From Pseudomonadota bacterium (GTDB lineage Bacteria; Pseudomonadota; Gammaproteobacteria; Burkholderiales; Burkholderiaceae_B), in the NCBI GenBank assembly GCA_023389155.1, contig JAEWEV010000033.1, positions 1 to 64,000 of the forward strand: 64,000 nt of DNA. The letters run 5' to 3'. Positions 9,018 to 17,314 of this stretch are shown in pieces (the first letter of the stretch is position 1; every line of letters starts with the position of its first letter). Position numbers and translations under genes: made by a program. The notes below the pieces were generated by a model that was not told the origin of the DNA, did no database searches, and worked only from the letters and a program-made list of their open reading frames with translations.

Positions 9018-9415
9018 CTACTCCTTCCGATACTGTGCATCACCACGCAAACACACACGACGATCACCACGATGATGGCGGACACGGCGAAATCTCGTTT
9101 CGCGGTTATATGACGGGATTCATCTGGTCTGTCATCCTGACTGTTCTTGCCTTCTGGTTTGTCATGGGCAACGTGTTCGAAAATTCTGGGGTAACCGCTC
9201 TGGTCATTCTTGGCCTGGGCGCCATACAGATGTGTGTGCATGTGGTGTACTTCCTGCACATGAACACGCGCGCCGAAGGTGGCTGGAGCATGCTGGCCAT
9301 GATATTTACGATCATCATCGTCGTTATCGCGCTGGCAGGTTCCCTGTGGGTCATGTACCATCTGAATACCAATATGATGCCCAACATGATTCACGACATG
9401 AAAGACATGCTCTGA
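9014..9415 (+). CDS. cyoD: cytochrome bo3 ubiquinol oxidase subunit IV
   Basis: The small three-helix subunit IV, 133 residues, which assists assembly of the CuB site. The start at 9014 overlaps the cyoC stop (ATGA). The core contains GFIWSVILTVLAFW and QMCVHVVYFLHMN. The N-terminal 25 residues are unusually rich in His and Asp (HHHANTHDDHHDDGGHGE), a possible metal-binding tail not needed for the fold. No cyoE heme O synthase gene follows; SURF1 does. Confidence 0.94.
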   Translation: MTTPSDTVHHHANTHDDHHDDGGHGEISFRGYMTGFIWSVILTVLAFWFVMGNVFENSGVTALVILGLGAIQMCVHVVYFLHMNTRAEGGWSMLAMIFTIIIVVIALAGSLWVMYHLNTNMMPNMIHDMKDML

Positions 9416-9442
9416 TTCATCGTCCCATGGACCGCCCCAGTC

Positions 9443-10360
9443 ATGCCGATGATTGCCACTCGGTCGTGTCTGGGGAGCCAGCAGGAGACCATCGTCAGCC
9501 CTCTCTCTTCTTCTTTCCCTGCCCCGCCCGATTCACCCCGTCCGAAACGAACCTGGGTGCTGCTCATCTGGTTACTGATTGCCGTCATGGCTTTCGCAGG
9601 TTTTTGTGCACTTGGTATCTGGCAAGTGGAACGGCGGGCCTGGAAACTGGATCTGATCGACCGGGTGGCGCAGCGCATTCACGCCCCCGCCGTTGTGCCT
9701 CCTGATCGCAGCGACTGGCGTACCATTTCGGCGTCCCGCGATGAGTATCGTCACGTCCGACTGCATGGTACCTATCTGCACGAACAATCTGCGCTGGTGC
9801 AGGCGTCCACGGTTCTTGGCACAGGTTATTGGGTTATGACCCCTTTGCGCCTGGATGATCAGAGCATCGTGCTTGTCAACCGGGGTTTCGTTCCCCAGGC
9901 GCAGATCAACGGCCCCTGGCGTCACAGACACGAACCGGCCGGTGAGGTCACGCTCACAGGTCTGGTTCGCCTGACGGAGCCCGGTGGGGGTTTTCTGCGA
10001 GACAACCGCCCTGACGAAAACCGCTGGTTCTCCAGAGACGTTCAGCAAATAGGACAAAGTCGTGGCCTGAGCCCGTTGGCCCCCTATTTCGTGGATGCCG
10101 ATGGCCCCGGCGCCAGTAATGTTCCGGGCATCTCCAGCGCATCCGGCAAGAATGAATCCGTTGTAGCAACCCCGGCCAGGGCATCGGGCCAGTTTCATAT
10201 TGCCGACGAACATCTGCCTGTGGCAGGCCTGACGGTAGTATCATTCAACAATAACCATTTAATGTATGCCATCACCTGGTTTGGCTTGGCCCTACTGGTC
10301 ATCTTCGCCGTATGCTATGTTTGGCGTGAAGAATATCGCATACGCAAGCCGGAAAAATAA
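9443..10360 (+). CDS. SURF1 family oxidase assembly protein
   Basis: A membrane protein of the SURF1/Shy1 family, which helps insert heme into the oxidase core. A first transmembrane helix (about 32-54) runs into GIWQVERRAWK, the family signature. A periplasmic domain carries VNRGFVP, GLVRLTEPGG and NRWFSRDV, and a C-terminal helix follows NNHLMYAITWFGLALL. SURF1 is best known for heme a enzymes, so its place after a bo3 operon suggests help for the heme O oxidase (inference). The ribosome binding site is poor and several Met codons crowd the start. Confidence 0.88.
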   Translation: MPMIATRSCLGSQQETIVSPLSSSFPAPPDSPRPKRTWVLLIWLLIAVMAFAGFCALGIWQVERRAWKLDLIDRVAQRIHAPAVVPPDRSDWRTISASRDEYRHVRLHGTYLHEQSALVQASTVLGTGYWVMTPLRLDDQSIVLVNRGFVPQAQINGPWRHRHEPAGEVTLTGLVRLTEPGGGFLRDNRPDENRWFSRDVQQIGQSRGLSPLAPYFVDADGPGASNVPGISSASGKNESVVATPARASGQFHIADEHLPVAGLTVVSFNNNHLMYAITWFGLALLVIFAVCYVWREEYRIRKPEK

Positions 10361-10408
10361 CGCGCCGTTTTACACCAGAAACCAGGCGACGGCCCGGAGT
10401 CATCTGAA

Positions 10409-11758
10409 TTGGACCCTTTTCGTAACCAGCCCTCCCTGAGTCGCAGCACATTCCTGCAGGTGACTGATCCTGGCTGGCCTGATGACGGCAATGTCACGGG
10501 CCGCAAGAATATGCTTCAACTGATCCAGTTACGCTGGATCGCCGTGTTGGGCCAGGTAATGACGATCCTGGTGGCACAGTTTGTCCTGGGTCTTGCGCTG
10601 CCGCTCATTACCATGCTCGCCCTGGTATTGCTATTGGTGCTGTTCAACGTGGGCAGCATGCTGTTTCTTCGTGCAGGCAATCCCGTCAGCAACACCCAGC
10701 TTTTCGTTGCCTTGCTGGCCGATGTTGGCATACTCACAGCCCAGCTGCATTTCAGTGGCGGCGCGAGCAATCCGTTCATATTTCTGTACCTGCTGCAACT
10801 CACCCTGGCAGCGGTGCTGCTTACGCCCCGCAGTACATGGGCAATGGTGGGCATTACCAGTGTCTGCTTTACCTGGCTTGCCCTCTCGAAACAAACACTG
10901 ATCCTGCAACCTGCCCATGAGCAGGGCCTGAACAGCCTGTATGTGCTTGGCATGCTCATATGCTTTACGCTCAATGCCGCCCTGATCATCGTGTTCATGA
11001 CACGGATCAGCCGAAACCTGCGAATGCGCGATACTCACCTTGCGGCCATGCGCCAGGCGGCTGCGGAAGAGGAACATATTGTCCGCATGGGACTGCTGGC
11101 ATCCGGCGCGGCGCACGAACTGGGCACGCCGCTTTCTACGATGGCCGTCATCCTGGGCGACTGGCAGCATATGCTACCCTTCACAGAAAATCCTGAATTG
11201 CTGCAAGAGGTCGATGAGATGCAGGCCCAGGTCATGCGCTGCAAGGCAATCGTGACCGGCATCCTGGTCTCTGCCGGTAAAACCCGGGGTGACTCGCCAA
11301 CAGAAACAACCGTATATCAGTTCCTGGATCAGGTACTGGAACAATGGCGTGCGCTGCGACAGCCCAGACAATTGCTTTACGAAAACCGCTTTGGTCCGGA
11401 CATGCGCATTGTCTCAGACTCTGCATTACAACAGATGATAGGCAACGTCCTGGACAACGCACTGGAAGCCTCGCCCGACTGGCTACGCGTGGAAGTCACA
11501 CGTGAAGACGATAGCCTGATTCTGACCGTCCTGGACGCCGGCCCCGGCTTCGCGCCGGAAATGCTGGCACATCTGGGACAGCCCTACAATTCCAACAAAG
11601 GCAAACCTGGGGGCGGGCTGGGTCTTTTTCTCTCTGTCAATGTTGCGCGCACCCTGGGCGGCAGCATTACCGCACAGAATCTGCTGTCTGGCGGCGCATC
11701 AGTTACACTGTCACTTCCCCTGTCGGCCATCAAACTGGAGAAAGGAGATGCACATTGA
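10409..11758 (+). CDS. regB: RegB/PrrB-type redox sensor histidine kinase
   Basis: Membrane histidine kinase of the global redox system RegBA. Six hydrophobic segments occupy roughly residues 35-200 and include GGASNPF (117-123), matching the invariant GGxxNPF quinone-binding loop of RegB. The H-box AAHELGTPLS gives phospho-acceptor H236. C278 in MRCKAI, 42 residues later, corresponds to the redox-active Cys of RegB. N, G1 and G2 ATP boxes are NVLDNALEA, DAGPGF and GGLGLFLS. The TTG start is preceded by GGAG at good spacing; the next in-frame ATG (10511) has none. It overlaps regA. Position after cyoABCD suggests oxidase control (inference). Confidence 0.9.
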   Translation: MDPFRNQPSLSRSTFLQVTDPGWPDDGNVTGRKNMLQLIQLRWIAVLGQVMTILVAQFVLGLALPLITMLALVLLLVLFNVGSMLFLRAGNPVSNTQLFVALLADVGILTAQLHFSGGASNPFIFLYLLQLTLAAVLLTPRSTWAMVGITSVCFTWLALSKQTLILQPAHEQGLNSLYVLGMLICFTLNAALIIVFMTRISRNLRMRDTHLAAMRQAAAEEEHIVRMGLLASGAAHELGTPLSTMAVILGDWQHMLPFTENPELLQEVDEMQAQVMRCKAIVTGILVSAGKTRGDSPTETTVYQFLDQVLEQWRALRQPRQLLYENRFGPDMRIVSDSALQQMIGNVLDNALEASPDWLRVEVTREDDSLILTVLDAGPGFAPEMLAHLGQPYNSNKGKPGGGLGLFLSVNVARTLGGSITAQNLLSGGASVTLSLPLSAIKLEKGDAH

Positions 11759-12300
11759 CGCAAGATGCGACTAAAGGTCAGTTGCTGATCGTGGAAGACG
11801 ATGCGGCGTTTGCTCGCACCCTGGCCCGTTCGCTGGAACGTCGCGGGTATCATGTCGTCACCGCCAACAGCCAGGAGTCCGTGCTTGAGGTTATTCAGGA
11901 TTGCACACCCTCCTATGCGGTGGTTGATCTCAAGCTAAAAGGCGAAGGATCAGGGCTTGCCTGCGTGAAGGATCTGCATGCCCACAATCCCGATATGCTG
12001 ATCGTCGTTCTGACCGGGTTCGCCAGTATCGCCACCGCCGTTGAAGCCATCAAGCTCGGGGCGTGTCATTATCTTGCGAAACCATCCAATACCGATGACA
12101 TTGAAGCCGCCTTTCAACGTTCTGGCGGCGTGACCAACGTCCAGGTGACCGCACGTCAGTCATCCATCAAGACCCTGGAATGGGAGCGCATCCACGAAAC
12201 ACTGGCAGAAACGGGGTTCAACATTTCTGAAACAGCACGTCGCCTGGGGATGCATCGCCGCACACTTGCCCGCAAACTTAATAAACAGCAGGTGAAATAG
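11755..12300 (+). CDS. regA: RegA/PrrA/ActR-type response regulator
   Basis: Cytosolic DNA-binding partner of RegB, 181 residues. The receiver domain has the acidic pocket E14-D15-D16, phospho-acceptor D58 (VVDLKLKG), T87 and K109 (LAKPS). A linker leads to a Fis-type helix-turn-helix with ISETARRLGMHRRTLARKL, nearly identical to the RegA/ActR recognition region. It starts with TTG inside the regB stop (TTGA overlap), so the two proteins are made together. Confidence 0.93.
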   Translation: MTQDATKGQLLIVEDDAAFARTLARSLERRGYHVVTANSQESVLEVIQDCTPSYAVVDLKLKGEGSGLACVKDLHAHNPDMLIVVLTGFASIATAVEAIKLGACHYLAKPSNTDDIEAAFQRSGGVTNVQVTARQSSIKTLEWERIHETLAETGFNISETARRLGMHRRTLARKLNKQQVK

Positions 12301-12395
12301 CGTCATGCAGATGCTTGCGTGCATGATTGAAATCAATTTTGAAAGCGAAATTCCTGATTGAAACGAAGTTGTTGAACCGTCTGGATAAACGCCCG

Positions 12396-12537
12396 CTAAC
12401 GCTTACGCGGTTTGGCCAGTAACTCCGACCGCCCGATCACCTCCCGGCCACTTTGCGCCCACCTCCGCCAGCAATGAAAGATCGGTACCATCCAGCAGCG
12501 GACCAAACTCTTCGCGGATGATGCTCAGCAGATCCCT
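12396..12537 (-). pseudogene. possible remnant of a gene 3' end with a frameshift
   Basis: On the minus strand, a stretch reading DLLSIIREEFGPLLDGTDL then LAEVGAKWPGGDR continues after a one-base frame change as RSELLAKPRKR and a stop. It looks protein-like but has no start and overlaps the head of the next gene's reading frame. The parent family was not recognised. The rest of 12301-12727 holds nothing else supportable. Confidence 0.25.
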
Positions 12538-12727
12538 CGGGCAAAATAAAGCCGGCAATCACTCTTGCCTGGAAATACAGGGATTTCACTTGCGTATAAT
12601 ACTGATTCTCTTTGCCGCCTCTATACGCGTTTCGTCGCAACCGCGCAAGACAATTGACATTTTCACTCATGCTCAGATATGCAATGAGTGCGTACGCACC
12701 AGAATAACTTCAACAGGACTCTCTCCC

Positions 12728-13855
12728 GTGCTTCAAATTATCATGGCAGTCATTGGTTTGTACGTTAGTACACGTGCTATCTGGCCGCTTTCGTTCGACC
12801 TCACAACCAAAGTCGTGCTGACCGTTCTTATATTCGCGATTGCAGAACATCATCTTATTACGCGTACCTGGTTTGGTACCATGGCTTCGCCGGAAATTCC
12901 GGGCCAAGTGCTCATGCTGCTGGGCTGGGCATTCTGTGCGATATTACTGAGCGGCGCGCTGCTGCTGGTAAAGGACCTGACGGGTTTGCTCGCCTACCCG
13001 CTTTCACGGGAGGTGGGCGTCATGCTACTGACATCACCCAGGCTGATAGCCGCCACTGTTGCTATTACCGTTGTGTTATCGGCTATCGGCGTCTACAACG
13101 CCGTAAAAACGCCAGACGTCAAAACCGTTGAAATTGCCCTGCCCGGTTTGCCAACTGCCTTCGATGGTTTCCGCATTGTTCAGTTAACCGATTTGCATGC
13201 CAGCCGTCTGCTCCAGGGCCCCTGGATGCGCGCAGTCGTTGACAAAGCCAATGCGCTCAAGCCCGATCTGACCGTAATTACAGGTGACATGGTCGATGGC
13301 TCTCCCCAAGCCCGCGCCAATGATGTCAAGCCATTGCAGGCGCTAACCGCAAGGCACGGCGTGTTTGCCATACCCGGCAATCATGAGTACTACTCCGGCT
13401 ATCAAGGCTGGCTGAATGTTTTTGAGAATCTGGGCCTGCACATGCTTGTCAATCGGCATGTTCTCATCACCCATCACAATCAGAAAATTGTGCTTGCAGG
13501 CATTACTGATCATGCAGCCAACCGCTTTGGAATGCCCGAACCCGATACCGCAGCAGCACTGGCCGATGCCCCGCCAGACAGCACCATCATACTGCTCAGC
13601 CATCGACCCGGCGGCGCAAAACAAAACGCGCAAGCGGGCGTCAGTCTGCAACTGTCCGGGCACACGCACGGCGGCCAGATTCTGGGCGCCCACGTACTTA
13701 CCAAAATGGCCAATGAAGGTTTCGTGAATGGCCTGTACGACGTGAACGCAATGACACTTTACGTGAGCATGGGTACCGGCTTATGGAACGGCTTTCCGGT
13801 AAGACTGGGACGTCCATCCGAAATCACACAAATAGTGCTTCGCGCCAAACAATAA
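12728..13855 (+). CDS. membrane-anchored calcineurin-like metallophosphoesterase
   Basis: YkuE/YaeI-like phosphoesterase with about four N-terminal transmembrane helices and a C-terminal catalytic domain. Dimetal ligands are seen in order: VQLTDLHAS (D and H), ITGDMVDG, PGNHEYYSG, LSHRPGG and SGHTHGGQI. Relatives hydrolyse lipid-linked phosphates or pyrophosphates such as UDP-diacylglucosamine; the substrate here is unknown. The frame is open from 12518, but only from GTG 12728 or ATG 12743 does the protein begin with a membrane helix. Upstream residues look non-coding and overlap a pseudogene remnant. Confidence 0.88.
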   Translation: MLQIIMAVIGLYVSTRAIWPLSFDLTTKVVLTVLIFAIAEHHLITRTWFGTMASPEIPGQVLMLLGWAFCAILLSGALLLVKDLTGLLAYPLSREVGVMLLTSPRLIAATVAITVVLSAIGVYNAVKTPDVKTVEIALPGLPTAFDGFRIVQLTDLHASRLLQGPWMRAVVDKANALKPDLTVITGDMVDGSPQARANDVKPLQALTARHGVFAIPGNHEYYSGYQGWLNVFENLGLHMLVNRHVLITHHNQKIVLAGITDHAANRFGMPEPDTAAALADAPPDSTIILLSHRPGGAKQNAQAGVSLQLSGHTHGGQILGAHVLTKMANEGFVNGLYDVNAMTLYVSMGTGLWNGFPVRLGRPSEITQIVLRAKQ

Positions 13856-14247
13856 TATTTCCTCCCCCACCTTCTGATCCGTCCTCATCACCGCTTCAAT
13901 TGTCACGGAAACCGGCGCCGCAAGCAGGCGCCGCAAAAGCTTTTGCTAACGCTGTCGCAGAAAATACAAATGCCACAGCTTTGTGGTAAAGTTATTTTCA
14001 GCTATTTGTAAGAATTCACTTCCTAACTAGCTTCGCTTCATATTCCTGACCGGCCCAGGATCGACACACCCGTGTTGCCTGCCCGGTATGAGTCGGGCGC
14101 ATATGAGCAGGCCGCGGCTTTCAGCCCGGGCCTGACGTATTGGCACCCAAACGGTAATTTTTGCAGCACCTCGAAATCCAGATACCCAGCTCTCGGCGAA
14201 TCGCATTGCGCCTTTGATGTTGATACTGTTTACTCAGAAGGATTCAG
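13856..14247. other. intergenic region with one GC-rich hairpin
   Basis: About 390 bases without an ORF. CGGCGCC (13913-13919) and GGCGCCG (13927-13933) form a strong hairpin after the phosphoesterase gene but lack a T-run. AGAAGGA just before 14248 is the ribosome binding site of the permease. Confidence 0.45.
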
Positions 14248-15615
14248 ATGACTGAACAAGCCCAGACCCGACCGCAAGCGCAACTTTCCGTCTTTGATGC
14301 AGTGACCATTGTTGTCGGGCTGGTCGTGGGTATCGGAATTTTTCGTACGCCTTCAATTGTGGCGGCCAATGTTGAGCACGAATGGCTATTCCTTCTGGTC
14401 TGGGTGATTGGCGGACTGGTAACGCTGGTGGGAGCACTGTGCTATGCCGAACTGTCGGCCGCGCACCCCCATGCCGGTGGCGAATATCATTTCCTATCAT
14501 GCGCCTATGGCCGCCCGATTGCTATGATGTTTGGCTGGGCTCGCTGCACTGTGATCCAAACAGGCGCCATTGCGGTGGTGGCATTCATGCTCGGCGACTA
14601 CATCGCCCAACTCGTCCCTCTTGGTCCACACGGTCCGGCAATCTACGCTGCTCTGTCAGTGATTATCCTGACAACCGTCAATTTCATCGGAACGGCGGAA
14701 GGCAAGAATCTGCAAATTATCGTCACCTTCATCGAAGTTGCGGCGATTGTTGCCATCATCCTTTTCGGATTACTGGCCTCGGGAGAGAAGCCCGAGACAG
14801 AGGTAGGCCTTGAACCGGAATCTGCGGCGCTTGGCATGGCCATGATTTTCGTGCTGCTCACTTATGGAGGCTGGAACGAAGCCGCCTATCTGACCGGTGA
14901 ACTCAGGGACGCACCACGAAATATTGCCAAGGTCCTGATTTTGGGGACGCTGATTCTGGTGACGCTTTACCTGCTGACCAATCTGGCCCTGCTTTCGATT
15001 CTGGGCCTTCAGGGGCTGCGCGCATCTAACGCCGTGGCAGCGGACATGATGCATATTGTGGCGGGTGAACCAGGCAAAATTGCCGTCACGCTTGCCATTA
15101 TCGTTGCAGCGATCTCAACGCTGAACGCGACGATTTTTACGGGCGCCCGCGTGTTCTACGTCATGGCACGCGATATGACCATCCTGCGATGGGTCGCTAT
15201 CTGGGACAGTCGAGGCAAGACGCCCGCCAATGGCCAGCTCATGCAGGGAGCGATTGCCCTTGCATTAATCGTCATGGGCGCTGTCACACGCGATGGCTTC
15301 AAGGCCATGGTTGACTATACTGCACCGGTTTTCTGGGCCTTCATGTTCCTGGTCGGTCTGGCCCTGTTCGTGCTGCGCTGGCGTCAACCCGGACGTGTAT
15401 TGCCCTACAGGGTTCCGCTATACCCGTTCACGCCGATCCTTTTTTGTCTCACCTGCCTTTACATGTTCTACGCCAGCATCATGTACACAGGCATTGCCGC
15501 GCTGGTCGGACTGGCAGTCCTTGCTGCCGGCGCACCAATTCTTCTGTTCCGCGTCAGGGACGATGAAGAGGCGGACGACCCCGACACACGGGCAGAAATT
15601 ACCGTTACGAAGTGA
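14248..15615 (+). CDS. APC-superfamily amino acid permease
   Basis: A 455-residue, 12-helix amino acid/polyamine/organocation transporter in the cytoplasmic membrane. The first helix has the unwound substrate-binding motif VVGIGIFRTPS, and YAELSAAHPHAGGEYHFL follows helix 2, as in LAT-like members. The ribosome binding site AGAAGGA lies seven bases before ATG. The substrate cannot be assigned. It is followed 22 bases later by the exported methyltransferase-like gene, probably in one transcript. Confidence 0.86.
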   Translation: MTEQAQTRPQAQLSVFDAVTIVVGLVVGIGIFRTPSIVAANVEHEWLFLLVWVIGGLVTLVGALCYAELSAAHPHAGGEYHFLSCAYGRPIAMMFGWARCTVIQTGAIAVVAFMLGDYIAQLVPLGPHGPAIYAALSVIILTTVNFIGTAEGKNLQIIVTFIEVAAIVAIILFGLLASGEKPETEVGLEPESAALGMAMIFVLLTYGGWNEAAYLTGELRDAPRNIAKVLILGTLILVTLYLLTNLALLSILGLQGLRASNAVAADMMHIVAGEPGKIAVTLAIIVAAISTLNATIFTGARVFYVMARDMTILRWVAIWDSRGKTPANGQLMQGAIALALIVMGAVTRDGFKAMVDYTAPVFWAFMFLVGLALFVLRWRQPGRVLPYRVPLYPFTPILFCLTCLYMFYASIMYTGIAALVGLAVLAAGAPILLFRVRDDEEADDPDTRAEITVTK

Positions 15616-15637
15616 CAACCTCAACAGGAGATCAACG

Positions 15638-16489
15638 ATGATATTGCCAGCAAAATCCCTGCTTGCCGCCGCCCTGTTTGCCTTCACGGCGAGCGGCCCA
15701 CTTTCAGCGCAGACCCCGGCTCCCGCAAACACGCCCGAAACGACCACAGAGGAGGAATACACGCCTTCCCTCGGCCAGCAGGGCAAGGATGTGATCTGGC
15801 TACCCACGTCTCAGGCCCTTGTCGACCAAATGCTTGACATGGCAAACCTGACTGCCGAGGATCGACTCGTCGATCTGGGTTCCGGAGATGGCCGACTGGT
15901 GATCACCGCCGCCAAACGGGGCGCAGCGGCACGTGGAATCGAGTACAACCCGGATATGGTTGCCGTATCGAAACGCACAGCTCAGGCCGAAGGTGTCGGT
16001 GACAAGGTGACATTTGAACAGGCCGATATTTTCGAATCGGACTTTTCTGACGCCTCTGTGGTGACCCTGTTCCTGCTGCCCAAACTCAATATGCGACTGC
16101 GGCCCACACTGCTGGACATGAAACCTGGCACCCGGGTTGTATCAAATTCATTTGCCATGGAAGACTGGGAGCCCGATGAAACCGCAGAGGTCAAGGAAGG
16201 TTGCACTAACTATTGTCACGCCTACAAATGGACCATCCCGGCAAAAGTTGCAGGTAAATGGCAGCTAGGCGATCGGGAACTGATACTGAACCAGCAGTTC
16301 CAGATGCTGGAAGGAACAATCAGTAACGGAGGCGCCAGCACACCGATTACCGACGCCCGGCTGGACGGGGAAAATATCACCTTTTCTGCTAACGGGCAAA
16401 CCTACACCGGCAAAGTCAACAACAGGCAGATGCAAGGCACGATAAACGGCACGTCCAATTGGACGGCCAAACTAGTATCCATGCAATAA
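15638..16489 (+). CDS. exported class I SAM-methyltransferase-like protein
   Basis: A 283-residue protein. The frame is open far upstream inside the permease gene, but ATG 15638 has CAGGAG before it and begins a signal peptide ending near LSAQ. After a Pro/Thr-rich linker comes a class I methyltransferase fold with motif I VDLGSGDGRL, acidic GIEYN and the QADIFE strand. The last 85 residues form a separate beta-rich domain (GTISNGG, GKVNNRQMQGTI). SAM is cytosolic, so an exported enzyme of this fold is puzzling. It could be a membrane-tethered enzyme facing the cytosol or a repurposed fold. Confidence 0.8.
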   Translation: MILPAKSLLAAALFAFTASGPLSAQTPAPANTPETTTEEEYTPSLGQQGKDVIWLPTSQALVDQMLDMANLTAEDRLVDLGSGDGRLVITAAKRGAAARGIEYNPDMVAVSKRTAQAEGVGDKVTFEQADIFESDFSDASVVTLFLLPKLNMRLRPTLLDMKPGTRVVSNSFAMEDWEPDETAEVKEGCTNYCHAYKWTIPAKVAGKWQLGDRELILNQQFQMLEGTISNGGASTPITDARLDGENITFSANGQTYTGKVNNRQMQGTINGTSNWTAKLVSMQ

Positions 16490-16508
16490 TTGTCAGAACC
16501 AGACAGCC

Positions 16509-16544
16509 AATAGCGGCAATCAGGTTCGTGGTTGCCGCTATTTT
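16509..16544. terminator. bidirectional terminator
   Basis: AATAGCGGCAA and TTGCCGCTATT form an 11-bp stem around a 12-base loop, with T-runs possible on both strands. It separates the convergent methyltransferase genes and overlaps the stop of the minus-strand one. Confidence 0.8.
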
Positions 16545-17155
16545 GGCATGTATCTGCTGACTTCAATTCCGGTGCCTACCGGCAACATGACACTTGTTAT
16601 ATCCGGCAGGGCGCGAATTGCCTCTGCATATTTTTTCACATCTTCGGTGACAGGACGGATCATATTGTCAGCGACAATAATTGCGCCCGGATTCAGTTTC
16701 GGATAGAAGGCCTCCAGACACGGAATGTAAAGATCCTTCCATAGATCCAGGAAAACGAAATCCAGTTTTCCGGGCAGCTCGCGAGTCATTTCAACGGCAT
16801 CACCCAAGCGAAAATCCACATACTCAGCCAAACCCGCCTGTCCAATCATATCTTGTGCATATTCCGATTTATAGGCATGCATTTCCATGGTGATGACGCG
16901 CCCACCGGTAGCGCGAGCCCCGTCGGCAAGCCAGACACCAGAATATCCAAAAGACGTCCCCAGTTCAAGAATGGTCGGCGCTTCAAGACTGCGCACCAGG
17001 ATATTCAGCAACTGTCCGGTAGCTGGGCCGATTGCACGCATACGCTGGTCGTTTCCGCCATCGCGCCCGCCTGGTGGTTCCGTGCGCGGCGAAGCCTGCT
17101 CTTCGCGTATCCGAGCATGATAAATTTCCAATACTTCTGCAATTTTCTTGTCCAT
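16538..17155 (-). CDS. SAM-dependent O-methyltransferase family protein
   Basis: A cytosolic class I methyltransferase of 205 residues, similar to the catechol/caffeoyl-CoA O-methyltransferase group. Motif I reads ILELGTSFGYSGVWLA, followed by VITMEMHAYKSEYA, LDFVFLDLWKDLY with the metal-binding Asp, and GAIIVADNMIRP. No signal peptide. The substrate is not predictable. It is monocistronic and convergent with the exported methyltransferase-like gene. Confidence 0.82.
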   Translation of the reverse strand: MDKKIAEVLEIYHARIREEQASPRTEPPGGRDGGNDQRMRAIGPATGQLLNILVRSLEAPTILELGTSFGYSGVWLADGARATGGRVITMEMHAYKSEYAQDMIGQAGLAEYVDFRLGDAVEMTRELPGKLDFVFLDLWKDLYIPCLEAFYPKLNPGAIIVADNMIRPVTEDVKKYAEAIRALPDITSVMLPVGTGIEVSRYMPK

Positions 17156-17251
17156 GAGATGTATCCTGTCAGCAAGATGAGAATAGAAAAAGTTCGCCGT
17201 ATTGAATCATACTATTGGAACAGGATTGCGAATAACCCTTCCCGCAGTACC

Positions 17252-17288
17252 GGACAAACAAACAGGCCAGGACATACAGTCCTGGCCT
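17252..17288 (-). terminator. terminator of the gntR-bug-prpD transcript
   Basis: AGGCCAGGAC (minus strand) pairs across a five-base loop with GTCCTGGCCT, followed on the minus strand by TGTTTGTTTG. It lies 27 bases after the MmgE/PrpD stop. Confidence 0.7.
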
Positions 17289-17314
17289 GAGTGCAAAGCG
17301 ATACTGATCAGCGA

